Positions 1 through 9,498 of a stretch of 64,000 nt of DNA are shown here, piece by piece. How positions within the stretch are numbered: position 1 is the first letter of the stretch; the number at the start of each line of letters is the position of its first letter. A model generated the notes under the pieces. The model searched no databases. It saw only the letters and a program-made list of their open reading frames with translations, and was not told the DNA's origin. Position numbers and translations under genes: made by a program. Location: NCBI GenBank assembly GCA_020635915.1, contig JACJYU010000001.1:1-64000 (forward strand). The letters are read 5' to 3'. This stretch comes from Flammeovirgaceae bacterium (lineage in GTDB: Bacteria; Bacteroidota; Bacteroidia; Cytophagales; Cyclobacteriaceae).

Positions 1-3000
1 GTGTTACACTGAAAAATGTCCGGCCCCGCAGCCGCCACCGTGGGTAGCTTATAAATGGTTAATACCTTAGTATCAACTGCAGCCGTACAACTGCCATTGC
101 CATTAACTGTAAAAGTTAATGTGACTAAATTACCTCCATCAGCTGCAACTGGGTTATAAACAGGGTTTAAAGTCGTTTCAGTACCAGGGGTAAAAGAACC
201 AGCTCCATTTTCAGTCCACAAAATCGAAGAGCTATTTGATTCACTTGCATCGGTCACCGTAAAGGATGTGTCTTCGCAGGTTACTCCAGTCGCAACTCCC
301 GCATCGGCAGTTGGTGCAGTGGTAACCGTTATATTAATAATGTCAGATGCCGTGATCCCATTGCCATCCGTAACCGTTACGGTATAAGCAGTTGGCCCCC
401 CAACTGTATTACCTGTAAATACAGGATTCGGAATAATAGTAGAACTTAGATTAGCTGCCGGGCTCCATGAGTAAATTAAAGTGGGAATTCCTCCTGCCGT
501 AGTAGTAAGCCCAACTGTAGATCCTTCACAAATAGTAACCGCGGCACCATTATCAATGGATACAGTGGGCGGAGCTAAGGTAATTCCTGTAAAAACAGAG
601 ATTTGTCCATCCGTTAATGGGGCACCAGTAATGGCAAGGGTAGTGCCCGAAAGAACTGCTCGCTTTACCCATGGATTGGAAGTTTGATTAAACACACCAT
701 CCAACTGAGCAGCACTTACATTTGAGTCGGTAAATCCTCCTAAGTCAGCTACGGTATAAGTTCCAGTAACATCAACGGTTGGCGTGGTAATTCCTGAGGT
801 GGTAATTTCCCAGTAACGGGTGATGAAATCCGAGGCACTCGCATTGTTCGGGTGCTTGGCATCAATGACGGAAGCGGCCACATAGGCACCTGGGGCAAAA
901 CCACCCGCTGCCGTAACGTTGACGGTCACCGGGGAATATTCAAGGGCGCCAGAATTATCACCAATAGGAAAAATAAATGACCCCGTGGCCGTAAATTCCT
1001 TTCTCAACTGGCCCCCACCCCCATCAATAATCATTTTTGAGGCAGAAGGCGAAGCTACCGAAATGCCGGCACCAGGCCCCAGGGTAAGGTTGTTGCCCAG
1101 GAGGTTTAAGTTCCGTGCCGTTAAAGCAAGGGTTCCATTAACATCCGTATCGCCAGACAGGCCGGCTTCCCCACTTGACTGGTTGATGGTGAGGTTGTTG
1201 TAGGCGCCAGCCGCAACGGTTTGGGACGCCCCATAATATTCAATCGTCCCTCCATTGACAGCCAGCCCATTGTTTGGGCCGGAAAACCTTATTGTGCCCG
1301 TATTGTTGATGGTTGTTGCCGTCAAAGCGTTGGTGCCAAGATCAAAGACGGCAGAATTGTTCAAAAGATTGTTTACCGTAATGTTGCCCCCGGCATTTTT
1401 TGCCCCGGAGCTTGAAAGGGTAAGGTTTTGATAGGTTACCGGGGCCACCAACTGTGCGGCTGCCCCATTGTAATGGACGGTACCAAAAGCATTGTCAAAT
1501 GTTCCCGTGTTAATAAAATTGCCTGCAATGCTCAACACATTGGAGGGGGCTTTTAATGGGCCACTGTTGGTCAAATTATTTATCGTCACTGCGTTGGTAC
1601 CAAAACCAAGCGTGCCCGCACCCGTTTTTGTGAGGTCAAATGTAGCTGCCGATACGACCCCTCCCACAGTTAGAATATTTGAGTTGACCGTCACTATGCG
1701 GTTGGCTGAAATGCTTACCGGGCCTGCCCCCACGTTGAGGTCATTCGTTCCTTCAAAGGTGAAGTCACTGTTCCAGTTCTGTGCATTGTTGTTGGACAAT
1801 GTGATTGGCCCCCCGCTGGTGTTGCCGATAGAGCCCCCTGAAATGGTGAGCGCACCGGTACCGATAGCGGTGGCACTATTGATGTTCAAAGTCCCTGAAG
1901 ACAAGGTCGTAGTTCCCGAGTAGGTATTATTGCCTCCTAGCGACAAAGTACCCGTGCCCGATTTTTGAATGGCATTTGCCCCGCTTATGTTGCCTGAAAT
2001 AGTTAAATCCGGGTTGGCACCCCCATTTGCCACCGTAAAAATCCTATCGGCACCCCCCAGTGCAACAGGTACATCTATGGTGGCCGTGGATGGGCTACTG
2101 TTTGTGGTTATATTGCCCGCCAACGTAATACCCCCCCCACCAGTAATGGTCGTGCCGGTCAACACCACCGATCCCACACTGGTGACGTTATTGCCATTAA
2201 GGTCAAATTCGCCCTGGCTTACCGTTAGTGTCCCTGAAATGGCTACATCGGAATCGAGCGACACAGCATTGTTGCCACCTCCGCCTGAGTTGTCAATTGT
2301 CAAATTGTTTACTGTACCAGGCAAACCATCGCCCACATCCTGATCAGAACTGCCATTGTAAATGTAGTTGGCATTTGTGCTGTAATTCCTGCTTCCGGTA
2401 ACTTGAATATTACCCACTGCACCTGAACCTGTGGCGGTGATCCCATCCACGGAAGTAATGCCCAAAGTAGCGCCAGCCGATAAAGTAAAACTCCCATCAC
2501 CCTCAATGGCTGTACCTGCTGTGGCCATTTGTAATACAGACAAGCTATTTACTGTGTGGTTTATTGTATTAAGAACCGTTCCGCCAGATGTGTAAGATTG
2601 AGTTCCATTTTTATTAAAGACTATTGAACCGACTCCACCTCCAGTCTCATTTATTGTTCCGCCTGTGTGAACAAAATTTCCAGTTACGTTTAAGGTTGCA
2701 GTTGTAGCACTGCCATCTTCATGCATCAACAGATTACCTCCTAAAATATTTACATTGCCAGTTACTGATAATGTGGAATTTGCATTCCCAGTAACAATTG
2801 TAAAATTTCCATTGTTAAGTGTGAAATCTCCGCCAACATTCATAGTACAGGAACCACTACCATTATTCATCTTAAATGAACTATTCCCATTAATTGAGAC
2901 ATTTCCAGTTACTCCTATTGTATAGCCTGTTGCATTATTGGACATTCTTAATGCGAGGTTGTTAGGATCAAATGATGCACCTGTAGCGAGCACAGTAAAA

Positions 3001-3578
3001 TCGCCCTGAATGGTAATGTTGGATTGGAGATAGGCATTTATGGTCTGCCCAACGCTATTCCATGTTAGATTTCCAAATGTTTGCCCAAAACCGGTAGGTG
3101 CATTTGAAACCACACCAGTCACATTAAAATTGGAGGTGGGTGCCCAGGTAGCAGACGGAATGGTGTTTGCATTTGCCATATTGACTGCATGATCATAGGT
3201 AGCACCACCATTAACAAACATGGTGGTCACCGTAATAGCGCCTGTGCTGCCATTGGTGTAGGTGCCGTTCACCGTTATGGTGGTGGCATCAACCGTATAT
3301 GCACCTGTGGTTGTAAGGGTGCCATCAATAGTGAGTGAAGTAAGTGCGCCTGTATTAACGTCAAGTGTAACATTGTCACCGCCCGCAATGATGACCACGT
3401 CCCCGGGATTGGGAACCCCGTTATCCCAGGTTCCAGGCGTGTTCCACGGGCCGCTGCCAACAGAGGTAACCGTTATGGCTGAAGCGCCAATGGATGATAT
3501 AACCAAGAGGGACAACAACGCCAACCCCCGTATCCAGCGGGCAACGTTTGCGGTCTTATGTTGGGATTGATTCAACAC
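1..3578 (-). CDS. Large secreted repeat adhesin, C-terminus beyond the window
   Basis: The minus-strand frame is open from about 3578 to the left edge, about 1,190 codons. No ATG lies between the upstream in-frame stop and the signal peptide, so the start is probably GTG at 3578 or TTG at 3575. The N-terminus has basic residues, then a hydrophobic stretch (LALLSLLVI) ending in a SIGASA cleavage-like site, so export is expected. Mature sequence begins TSVGSGPWNTPGTWDNG, a common start of Bacteroidota surface proteins. The middle is Gly/Asn/Thr-rich beta-strand repeats, including an autotransporter-type motif (GTGTLSLGGNNTYSGTTTL) near 1900-1965. The part near the left edge has PKD/Ig-like repeats such as TADAGVATGVTCEDTSFTV. 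A type IX secretion signal would be expected at the missing C-terminus but cannot be seen. Role in adhesion is inference. Long plus-strand frames here are shadows. Confidence 0.82.
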   Translation of the reverse strand, partial: MLNQSQHKTANVARWIRGLALLSLLVISSIGASAITVTSVGSGPWNTPGTWDNGVPNPGDVVIIAGGDNVTLDVNTGALTSLTIDGTLTTTGAYTVDATTITVNGTYTNGSTGAITVTTMFVNGGATYDHAVNMANANTIPSATWAPTSNFNVTGVVSNAPTGFGQTFGNLTWNSVGQTINAYLQSNITIQGDFTVLATGASFDPNNLALRMSNNATGYTIGVTGNVSINGNSSFKMNNGSGSCTMNVGGDFTLNNGNFTIVTGNANSTLSVTGNVNILGGNLLMHEDGSATTATLNVTGNFVHTGGTINETGGGVGSIVFNKNGTQSYTSGGTVLNTINHTVNSLSVLQMATAGTAIEGDGSFTLSAGATLGITSVDGITATGSGAVGNIQVTGSRNYSTNANYIYNGSSDQDVGDGLPGTVNNLTIDNSGGGGNNAVSLDSDVAISGTLTVSQGEFDLNGNNVTSVGSVVLTGTTITGGGGITLAGNITTNSSPSTATIDVPVALGGADRIFTVANGGANPDLTISGNISGANAIQKSGTGTLSLGGNNTYSGTTTLSSGTLNINSATAIGTGALTISGGSIGNTSGGPITLSNNNAQNWNSDFTFEGTNDLNVGAGPVSISANRIVTVNSNILTVGGVVSAATFDLTKTGAGTLGFGTNAVTINNLTNSGPLKAPSNVLSIAGNFINTGTFDNAFGTVHYNGAAAQLVAPVTYQNLTLSSSGAKNAGGNITVNNLLNNSAVFDLGTNALTATTINNTGTIRFSGPNNGLAVNGGTIEYYGASQTVAAGAYNNLTINQSSGEAGLSGDTDVNGTLALTARNLNLLGNNLTLGPGAGISVASPSASKMIIDGGGGQLRKEFTATGSFIFPIGDNSGALEYSPVTVNVTAAGGFAPGAYVAASVIDAKHPNNASASDFITRYWEITTSGITTPTVDVTGTYTVADLGGFTDSNVSAAQLDGVFNQTSNPWVKRAVLSGTTLAITGAPLTDGQISVFTGITLAPPTVSIDNGAAVTICEGSTVGLTTTAGGIPTLIYSWSPAANLSSTIIPNPVFTGNTVGGPTAYTVTVTDGNGITASDIINITVTTAPTADAGVATGVTCEDTSFTVTDASESNSSSILWTENGAGSFTPGTETTLNPVYNPVAADGGNLVTLTFTVNGNGSCTAAVDTKVLTIYKLPTVAAAGPDIFQCN

Positions 3579-3792
3579 AATTGTGTTTGGGTTAAACCAA
3601 TTAGGGGCATCCCTTTAGGTGAGGGTGGCCTATCTATTGAAACGGGGCTCCATCCACAAATTGACCGCCAAAATCCGCGGAAAAAAATCGCTTGTTGCTT
3701 AACAGGTGGAAGGTGGAGCATAGGTAAAGGCCAACTAAAAAAATTAATATCGACTAAACCTTAAAAGTAACCTTTTTGGAGTGAAAACCACC

Positions 3793-5073
3793 TTATTTTG
3801 AAAATTTACCTTCTTTGTTCACTTTAATAAAGGTCATTTTTGTTTCCCCGTCCTGGCCAATGGCAAAGGTGCCGATAATCCCTATGGACCCATCTGGCAA
3901 TTCCAATATGGAACCAATCCGGTCGTCCTTTTCACCACCAAACACAACAGGGCTGCCCCACACGGGAAAACCCCCATTGTCGATTTTTGTAAGATAGAAA
4001 TTCTGTACACCGGTCAGCTTTTCATTGGCCAAAATCAAAAAACCGGAACCCGAAGAGGCTATGGCCGAGACTTTTGCCTGGGGGACGTTCCCCAGGTTAA
4101 CGGCCAAACCCTTTTGGAACTGAATATCGGTATCGTTAAAATTCAAATCCTTTTTCAACTTCACTATATAAACATCGGTGCTGGACCCGGGTATTTGCGA
4201 AACCCCTGCCAACAAATAGCCATCGCCCGACTGAATGGGCGAAATGGCCACCGAACTCATTACCTCATTTGACCCAGATAACTTTCCGGGAAAGAAGTCG
4301 TTGGCACTATTTCCCTGCCCTGTTGACGAAAGGCCCAGGACATGGAAATTGATATCCCCGTTCTTGTCAGGTGTGTCGGTATTGGCAAACAGATAATATT
4401 GGCTGGGGGAAACTTCAATCACCTTAATGGCTTCGTCAAAAGCACCGGGGCCATAGCCCTGCTTCCACACACTCGGGTAAAGGGTAAGGTCATCAAAAAA
4501 CCTAACGAACAAGGCATCCCGGGTATCGTTGAGCGGCCCTGAGCCAACGGGCTTCAAATCGAGTTTATTGGTGGAGCCGGCCACAATAAAACCATCACTT
4601 ATTTGTGTAATCGAATGGGCGGTTTCATCCGTGGGCGTTGTGCCATTCATAAACTTAATCGTATCACTGGCAATAACCGTCCCGTCAAGCGCGAGCGTCA
4701 TAACCAGGATATCATGCTCCGTGGGCGTGTTTTCAATATCTGCCACAAGGGCCAACCGCCCATCGCCAGTCAGTTCAATGTCTTTGGCGATTTCGTTTTT
4801 TTCCGTGCCGTATTGCCTTTCCCAGTTGATGGTGCCATTGGGCAAAATGTTCACCAGGTACAGTTGCTTCCCTTTGTCCAGTTCCTCGGTTGTGCCGAAC
4901 ATGGTTATGGTGCCATCTGGGTTGAGCACCGCATCAACCCCTTCCTGATTGCCTTCGTTACCATAAAATTTCACAAAAAAGCTATCCTCTGGGGGATCAA
5001 TGGTGGAGGGCGTATCGCAGCCCCAGGCGATGAACCCCCATCCGATTAAACCAAGCCAAAGTGATTTCATCAT
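3793..5073 (-). CDS. Lipoprotein, probable beta-propeller-like repeats
   Basis: A 426-residue protein with a lipoprotein signal peptide (hydrophobic run ending IAWGC, Cys at about residue 19), so it should be lipid-anchored in the envelope. The body contains repeated units of roughly 45-50 residues resembling 'GxxxDxaxxxxxxxDGxixxxGxt' (for example NPDGTITMFGTTEE, TGDGRLALVADIE, LPDGSIGIIGTF), as in delta-60 or propeller-type repeats. The ATG overlaps the stop of the upstream outer-membrane protein by 4 bp (ATGA), so the two are translationally coupled. It is the last gene of the three-gene unit starting with the nSTAND ATPase at 9355. No catalytic motif was recognised. Function is unknown; a surface sensor or ligand-binding part of that unit is inference. 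Confidence 0.85.
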   Translation of the reverse strand: MMKSLWLGLIGWGFIAWGCDTPSTIDPPEDSFFVKFYGNEGNQEGVDAVLNPDGTITMFGTTEELDKGKQLYLVNILPNGTINWERQYGTEKNEIAKDIELTGDGRLALVADIENTPTEHDILVMTLALDGTVIASDTIKFMNGTTPTDETAHSITQISDGFIVAGSTNKLDLKPVGSGPLNDTRDALFVRFFDDLTLYPSVWKQGYGPGAFDEAIKVIEVSPSQYYLFANTDTPDKNGDINFHVLGLSSTGQGNSANDFFPGKLSGSNEVMSSVAISPIQSGDGYLLAGVSQIPGSSTDVYIVKLKKDLNFNDTDIQFQKGLAVNLGNVPQAKVSAIASSGSGFLILANEKLTGVQNFYLTKIDNGGFPVWGSPVVFGGEKDDRIGSILELPDGSIGIIGTFAIGQDGETKMTFIKVNKEGKFSK

Positions 5074-6188
5074 TTGCCCCCCTCCCTGGTTATGTCCCTC
5101 ATTACTTTTTTGGTGTTTGCGTGTTTTATTTTCCTGGGGTGGTACAGGGGCTTGACAAACCCTATGGAAACGGAAAGGTTGTCCAACCTATAATAATCCC
5201 CTACCCATCTGTACCTTGAAATGTTCCGCGAGAAGTTACCATCCTTGTCCAGGTAATTTTCTTTCTCCTTGACCAGGTTGCTCAACCCCACGGAATAGCG
5301 CACATCGGCAAAAAGAAAATTCCTTCCCACTTTATAATATAGGCCCCCACCGGCAAGCAACGACCGGTTGAGAAAAACCCTTTTGTACCCCACCTTTTCG
5401 TTTGGCCCTTCGGTGGTCACCTGGCTTCCCTTATCGCTGAGGGTTGGGCTCTGGTTTTCCAACTGTAACTCGACCCTTGCCCCTAACAATGCATTTAAGG
5501 AAACGCCTGCGTACCCAAAAGGCCTTATCTTCCCAAAATCGTCCCTATATTTAAAATAAAGCGGCACGTCCAACCAGGTTTGCCGCTCGATTGCCTCTTG
5601 GCGGTCGTGGAGGGAAATACCTACCTTCACGGTTTTAAAGGATTTGAACGCAAACAATACTTCCCCACCAATACTTAAATTGTTGTTGATGTTCCATTCC
5701 AACCCTCCACCAAACTGAAGGTTGGGCTTCAGTTTGTCTTCCCTTTTTACAGGATACCCTTCGGTATTGATTTCATGGATTGTCCTTACCACGGAAGCAT
5801 TCCCACCCAGCATCAAATGGGGCGTAAATATGGGCGTAGCGGTAAATTTCTTGCTTAAGTACACCAGGTCTATGGGGTCGTTCTCAGGCATGGCCACAAA
5901 TTCTGGGTCCGCCTCGAGCAGTTTGAGGTAGCTGTTTTCCGCAGCTATCGGATCGTCAAGGATAAGGTACACTTGTGCCAATAAATAGTATGCCTGAAAC
6001 TTCTGTTCATTGGAAAACCCACGGTCGAGGCAATCTTTGAGCATGGCGGGTATTCCATAGAACCGCCCGGCACTGAACTCATCATTGGCCAGGTTCAGCG
6101 TCTGCTGGCAACCCGATTCCTGGCCAAAGGCGGTCATGGAAAAAAACCCCACAAAAATGGCAACTATGGCTGGCTTCACTATAGTCAA
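5070..6188 (-). CDS. Outer-membrane beta-barrel protein with N-terminal TPR-like region
   Basis: A 372-residue protein with a Sec signal peptide (hydrophobic segment ending TAFGQ, about residue 23). Residues about 25-110 look like TPR-type helices (FQAYYLLAQVYLILDDP, AAENSYLKLLEADPEF). From about residue 120 alternating hydrophobic/polar strands with aromatic girdles follow (LQFGGGLEWNINNNLSIG, LFADVRYSVGLSN), typical of Bacteroidota outer-membrane beta-barrels. It lies 5 bp downstream of the nSTAND/WD40 gene and overlaps the downstream lipoprotein gene by 4 bp, so the three are almost certainly co-transcribed. No porin subfamily could be assigned. A channel or surface-anchoring role within this operon is inference. 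Confidence 0.85.
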   Translation of the reverse strand: MTIVKPAIVAIFVGFFSMTAFGQESGCQQTLNLANDEFSAGRFYGIPAMLKDCLDRGFSNEQKFQAYYLLAQVYLILDDPIAAENSYLKLLEADPEFVAMPENDPIDLVYLSKKFTATPIFTPHLMLGGNASVVRTIHEINTEGYPVKREDKLKPNLQFGGGLEWNINNNLSIGGEVLFAFKSFKTVKVGISLHDRQEAIERQTWLDVPLYFKYRDDFGKIRPFGYAGVSLNALLGARVELQLENQSPTLSDKGSQVTTEGPNEKVGYKRVFLNRSLLAGGGLYYKVGRNFLFADVRYSVGLSNLVKEKENYLDKDGNFSRNISRYRWVGDYYRLDNLSVSIGFVKPLYHPRKIKHANTKKVMRDITREGGK

Positions 6189-6193
6189 TTATC

Positions 6194-9100
6194 TTAAAAA
6201 TCGTTTATCAATAAACTTTTGCAAGTGGTTTCATACCCAATGCCATTGGCCACATATATTTCCCACTCCTCCGGGGTCATGTTCCTCGTCAATTTAGGGC
6301 AAACCTGTTCGGCAAGCATTTTGGGGTCTGTTGGCCAAATCCTGATCTCACCATTGTTGCAAGACGCCAACAGGTAATTCGAATCTTTGGCAAAGCCAAT
6401 GTCCCAAATATTGCCATTGTTGTTGTCCATCAAAATAGGCAGGTCTTCTTCCTGGTCAACCACCCACATTTGCAGCTTCCTGTCCAACCCTGCACTTGCC
6501 AAAAGTAGGCCATCGGGGCTAAACCTTATTGCGGATACCCCTGACTTGTGGCCCGACAACTCCTTGGTAACCTGCTTTTTATCATTGTCAAAAAGCTTCA
6601 CCACGCCCCTTACCGGCAGCCCCTTCGCATCCACTACCTCCACACCATAGGCAATGAGGTTTCGGGTGGGATGGTAGGCAACCGACAGTAACCTGTTGGG
6701 TGCTTCGTTCAATACCGTTTCATAGGTTTTGGCCTTCAGGTCCACCACCACCAATTCACCTGAAGTGGCCACGCCCGCCAGCCAATTGCCGTCCCCGCTT
6801 ATATCTATGGATTTAAGGCTGAAGGGGAGGCTTATCAGCTGCCTGCCTTCGCCAGTCACCTGGTTTGTCACCCGGAGGGTTCCATCGGATGCTGCCGAGA
6901 TAAACCCAGACCCATCGGGCAAAAACTTGATATCGTTTATCGAGCCTTTGTGCCCTTCGACTTTCAATGGTTTTCGGCTATTGTCCAGGGAATAGACCTG
7001 CACAAAACTGGAGTCGCCACCATTCACGAGGTACTTCTCGTCCTTGCTAAGGGCAAGCACGCGGTTTGGGAACGGATTGGCGCCCAATTGCCCGCCCATT
7101 TTATGGTTTAGGAAGTCCCCTGAGAAAATCCTTCCATCATTGCCTGTGGTATAGAATGTGTTGCCACTGGTGGAGACCACCAATGAGTACATCCTGTTGC
7201 GCAAATTGCCCGGCACGAACAACGCGTTGTAATTGGTGCCCGAAAGCTGCGCCAACGCATGGTAAAGCCCGCTAAAAACATAGGAGTCGTAGCGTTTGCC
7301 CCCATATTTGGTGTGGAACAAATAGCCCTGCATGGACAATAGTCCTGCCAGTTCCCCCTCCTCCATGCCGGCTGCTTTGGCTTCCATGGATTGGGCCACG
7401 GATAAATACAATAGCCTGTTGGCCTCTTCCAGGGCGGCTTCTGCACGGTCATATTGTTCCTTGTACCCTTGCGTGGCCACCTCGGCTTTTCCCCTTTCCA
7501 TTTCCGCAATCCGTCTCTGCTCTTCGGCAATCTTCAGGTTCGACTCCGCCTCCTGCTTGGCCTGGTTTGCAATTTTTACCTGCGCGGCCAGTTGGACGGC
7601 CAGTTTGTTGGCTTTGGCCAGGGCATCTTCCGCCCTGATCCGTTCCTCATCCGCCACCTTGCGCTGGCCTTCGGCCTCGTCCCTCGCCTCCAACGCCAGC
7701 CTTTGCTGTTCTTTGGCATTGGCCGCCTCCCGCTCCGCAGCAATCTGTTGCGTAAGGCCAAACAGGAAAAAGGCGATGGCGATCAGCAGGAAAACAACCA
7801 AAACGATATTGGTGGTCCTGGCCCTTCGCAACGATCTTTTTTGAAGGAGTTCCTGGTTTTTAAGCTCTGCCTCATAGGTGATGCGGCTGGTGTCCAGGAA
7901 AACAATGGCCCGCTCAAAGGCCATGTCGTACCGCTGTGCCCACGGGCGTGTGGGCCGCTGTTTCTTTTGCCAGTTAAGGGCCAACTGCAGGTCAGGAGGG
8001 CGCCAAAGGCCTGTTTTGCCGATCTGGTACATGGCCGCGGCCTCTGATATCCTTTTGTAGGTTTCTGCCGACTCGGACTCCTCCTCAACCCAGGCGGAGA
8101 GGCGGTTCCATATCCTCATGATGCTCTCATGGGAGAGCTCCACCACTGAATCTTTGGTCAGCTTTACGGATGCATCGGGCATCAAAAAAGAGCGCCCGGG
8201 CTTCCTAAAATTTTCCACCACCTTGATCACGTCCCCTTCCGGTGCTTCCACTATACCGGCAACGGTGCTTACCAGCACCGGGCGTCTCATCCCCGTATTG
8301 TCCTCCCCTTTCTCCGTGACGTTCTTGAACAAAACCTCGGCAATTTCCTTCTCCCTGGGGGTAAGCTCATCGTATGCTTCATTGGCGTGCAAAGACAAAG
8401 CCTGCTCTATTTTGCCTATGGCATTGTAATGGCGTATGTCCATTGGTTCGCCCGGCTCACGGTTGTCCACCCAATAATCCCATGTGCGCATCAGGGCGTG
8501 CTGCAAGATGGGGAGCTGGTCCTGGTGCTTGTCAATGTCTGCCAGTAGTTTTTTCACCAGCCGGTCGGAAATCCTGCCGCCCCCTACCGCCACCGGCCCT
8601 TCAATGGCCATTCTTTTTTGCTCCCGCGTCATCTGCGGCACGAGGTAATTGCTCGTGTTGATCATTTGGGCAAGCCCGGAAAACGTGGAGCATTCACCAA
8701 TAAAGTCGGAGCGCATGTTCAAGGCCACATAGATAGGAACCTTGGTTTGCCGAACTGCGCTCAAAATCAAGTTGACGTAGGCCGTTGCATCATCAGAATG
8801 CTGGTCCCCAGAAGTCTCATCGTACCGAAAGAGTTCTTCAAATTGATCGATCATGAAAAACACATTCTCGCTCGGCTTGGACTGAATGTATTTGGCAATT
8901 TCCACCAGCCCATCGGGGCTGCTCCTCAATACCGAGGAAATTATCGCATTATGGATTTTGCGGTCTGTTTCATCGATTTGCCGGGTACGTACCTGATAAT
9001 CAATTATCGCGTTGGTAAGGTTGGCGATGGGCGAAGTGCCGGGCCTTATGGTGATGATGTGCCAATGTGGCCCGGATTGCGTCATGAAGCCACCGTATAA

Positions 9101-9355
9101 AACAGGCACCAGCCCGCAATGCATCAGACTGGACTTACCGCTGCCGGAGTTCCCCATCACCGTAACCGAGCGGTGCTGCGAAAGTTTAATAAGTATATCG
9201 TCTACCTGCCCTTCCCTGCCAAAATAAAGGTGGCTTTCGTCAATGGTAAAGGGCCTTAAGCCCGGGAAGGGGTTAAAGCCAAATCCCCCGTCCGACTCTT
9301 GCGGGCCGGGGGCATCATCATCAAATTCGCCAACTTGGACAGGATAATTCAGCAT
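6194..9355 (-). CDS. nSTAND1-type NTPase with TM helix, coiled coil and WD40 repeats
   Basis: A 1,053-residue multidomain protein. Residues 28-55 carry the nSTAND1 entry motif (NPFPGLRPF, then YFGREGQ). The Walker A is GNSGSGKSS at 68-76, and the Walker B-like stretch is FFMIDQFEEL at 166-175. The helical part ends near VELSHESIMRIWNRL (about 406-420), also typical of the family. A single transmembrane helix follows at about 515-533. An Ala/Glu/Arg-rich coiled coil spans about 540-655. WD40 repeats follow to the C-terminus (GHKGSINDIKFLPDG, GHKSGVSAIRFSPDG). STAND NTPases act as ligand-triggered switches and nSTAND1 occurs in conflict systems. Here the TM helix predicts a cytoplasmic ATPase and a WD40 sensor on the other face of the membrane. 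It is the first gene of a unit with an outer-membrane protein and a lipoprotein. Confidence 0.92.
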   Translation of the reverse strand: MLNYPVQVGEFDDDAPGPQESDGGFGFNPFPGLRPFTIDESHLYFGREGQVDDILIKLSQHRSVTVMGNSGSGKSSLMHCGLVPVLYGGFMTQSGPHWHIITIRPGTSPIANLTNAIIDYQVRTRQIDETDRKIHNAIISSVLRSSPDGLVEIAKYIQSKPSENVFFMIDQFEELFRYDETSGDQHSDDATAYVNLILSAVRQTKVPIYVALNMRSDFIGECSTFSGLAQMINTSNYLVPQMTREQKRMAIEGPVAVGGGRISDRLVKKLLADIDKHQDQLPILQHALMRTWDYWVDNREPGEPMDIRHYNAIGKIEQALSLHANEAYDELTPREKEIAEVLFKNVTEKGEDNTGMRRPVLVSTVAGIVEAPEGDVIKVVENFRKPGRSFLMPDASVKLTKDSVVELSHESIMRIWNRLSAWVEEESESAETYKRISEAAAMYQIGKTGLWRPPDLQLALNWQKKQRPTRPWAQRYDMAFERAIVFLDTSRITYEAELKNQELLQKRSLRRARTTNIVLVVFLLIAIAFFLFGLTQQIAAEREAANAKEQQRLALEARDEAEGQRKVADEERIRAEDALAKANKLAVQLAAQVKIANQAKQEAESNLKIAEEQRRIAEMERGKAEVATQGYKEQYDRAEAALEEANRLLYLSVAQSMEAKAAGMEEGELAGLLSMQGYLFHTKYGGKRYDSYVFSGLYHALAQLSGTNYNALFVPGNLRNRMYSLVVSTSGNTFYTTGNDGRIFSGDFLNHKMGGQLGANPFPNRVLALSKDEKYLVNGGDSSFVQVYSLDNSRKPLKVEGHKGSINDIKFLPDGSGFISAASDGTLRVTNQVTGEGRQLISLPFSLKSIDISGDGNWLAGVATSGELVVVDLKAKTYETVLNEAPNRLLSVAYHPTRNLIAYGVEVVDAKGLPVRGVVKLFDNDKKQVTKELSGHKSGVSAIRFSPDGLLLASAGLDRKLQMWVVDQEEDLPILMDNNNGNIWDIGFAKDSNYLLASCNNGEIRIWPTDPKMLAEQVCPKLTRNMTPEEWEIYVANGIGYETTCKSLLINDF

Positions 9356-9498
9356 TGCCTCAAATAATGGGATTTGAAATTTACTAAAGTAGCGGGCGAA
9401 TTGCGAATTTTCACCAAGGTAAACAGAAGTTAAAAAAATGCTTCAACAGGCCTAAAAAATCGATCTTTGACCCAAAATTCGGTGAAATTTAGCGAAAA

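Noticed and set aside
481..3570. Several plus-strand open frames across the left edge (for example 1492-1923 and 1969-2343).
   Set aside because: They lie antisense to the continuous minus-strand adhesin frame, have no homology, and show low-complexity Pro/Val/Ala translations typical of shadows of Thr/Gly/Asn-rich repeats.
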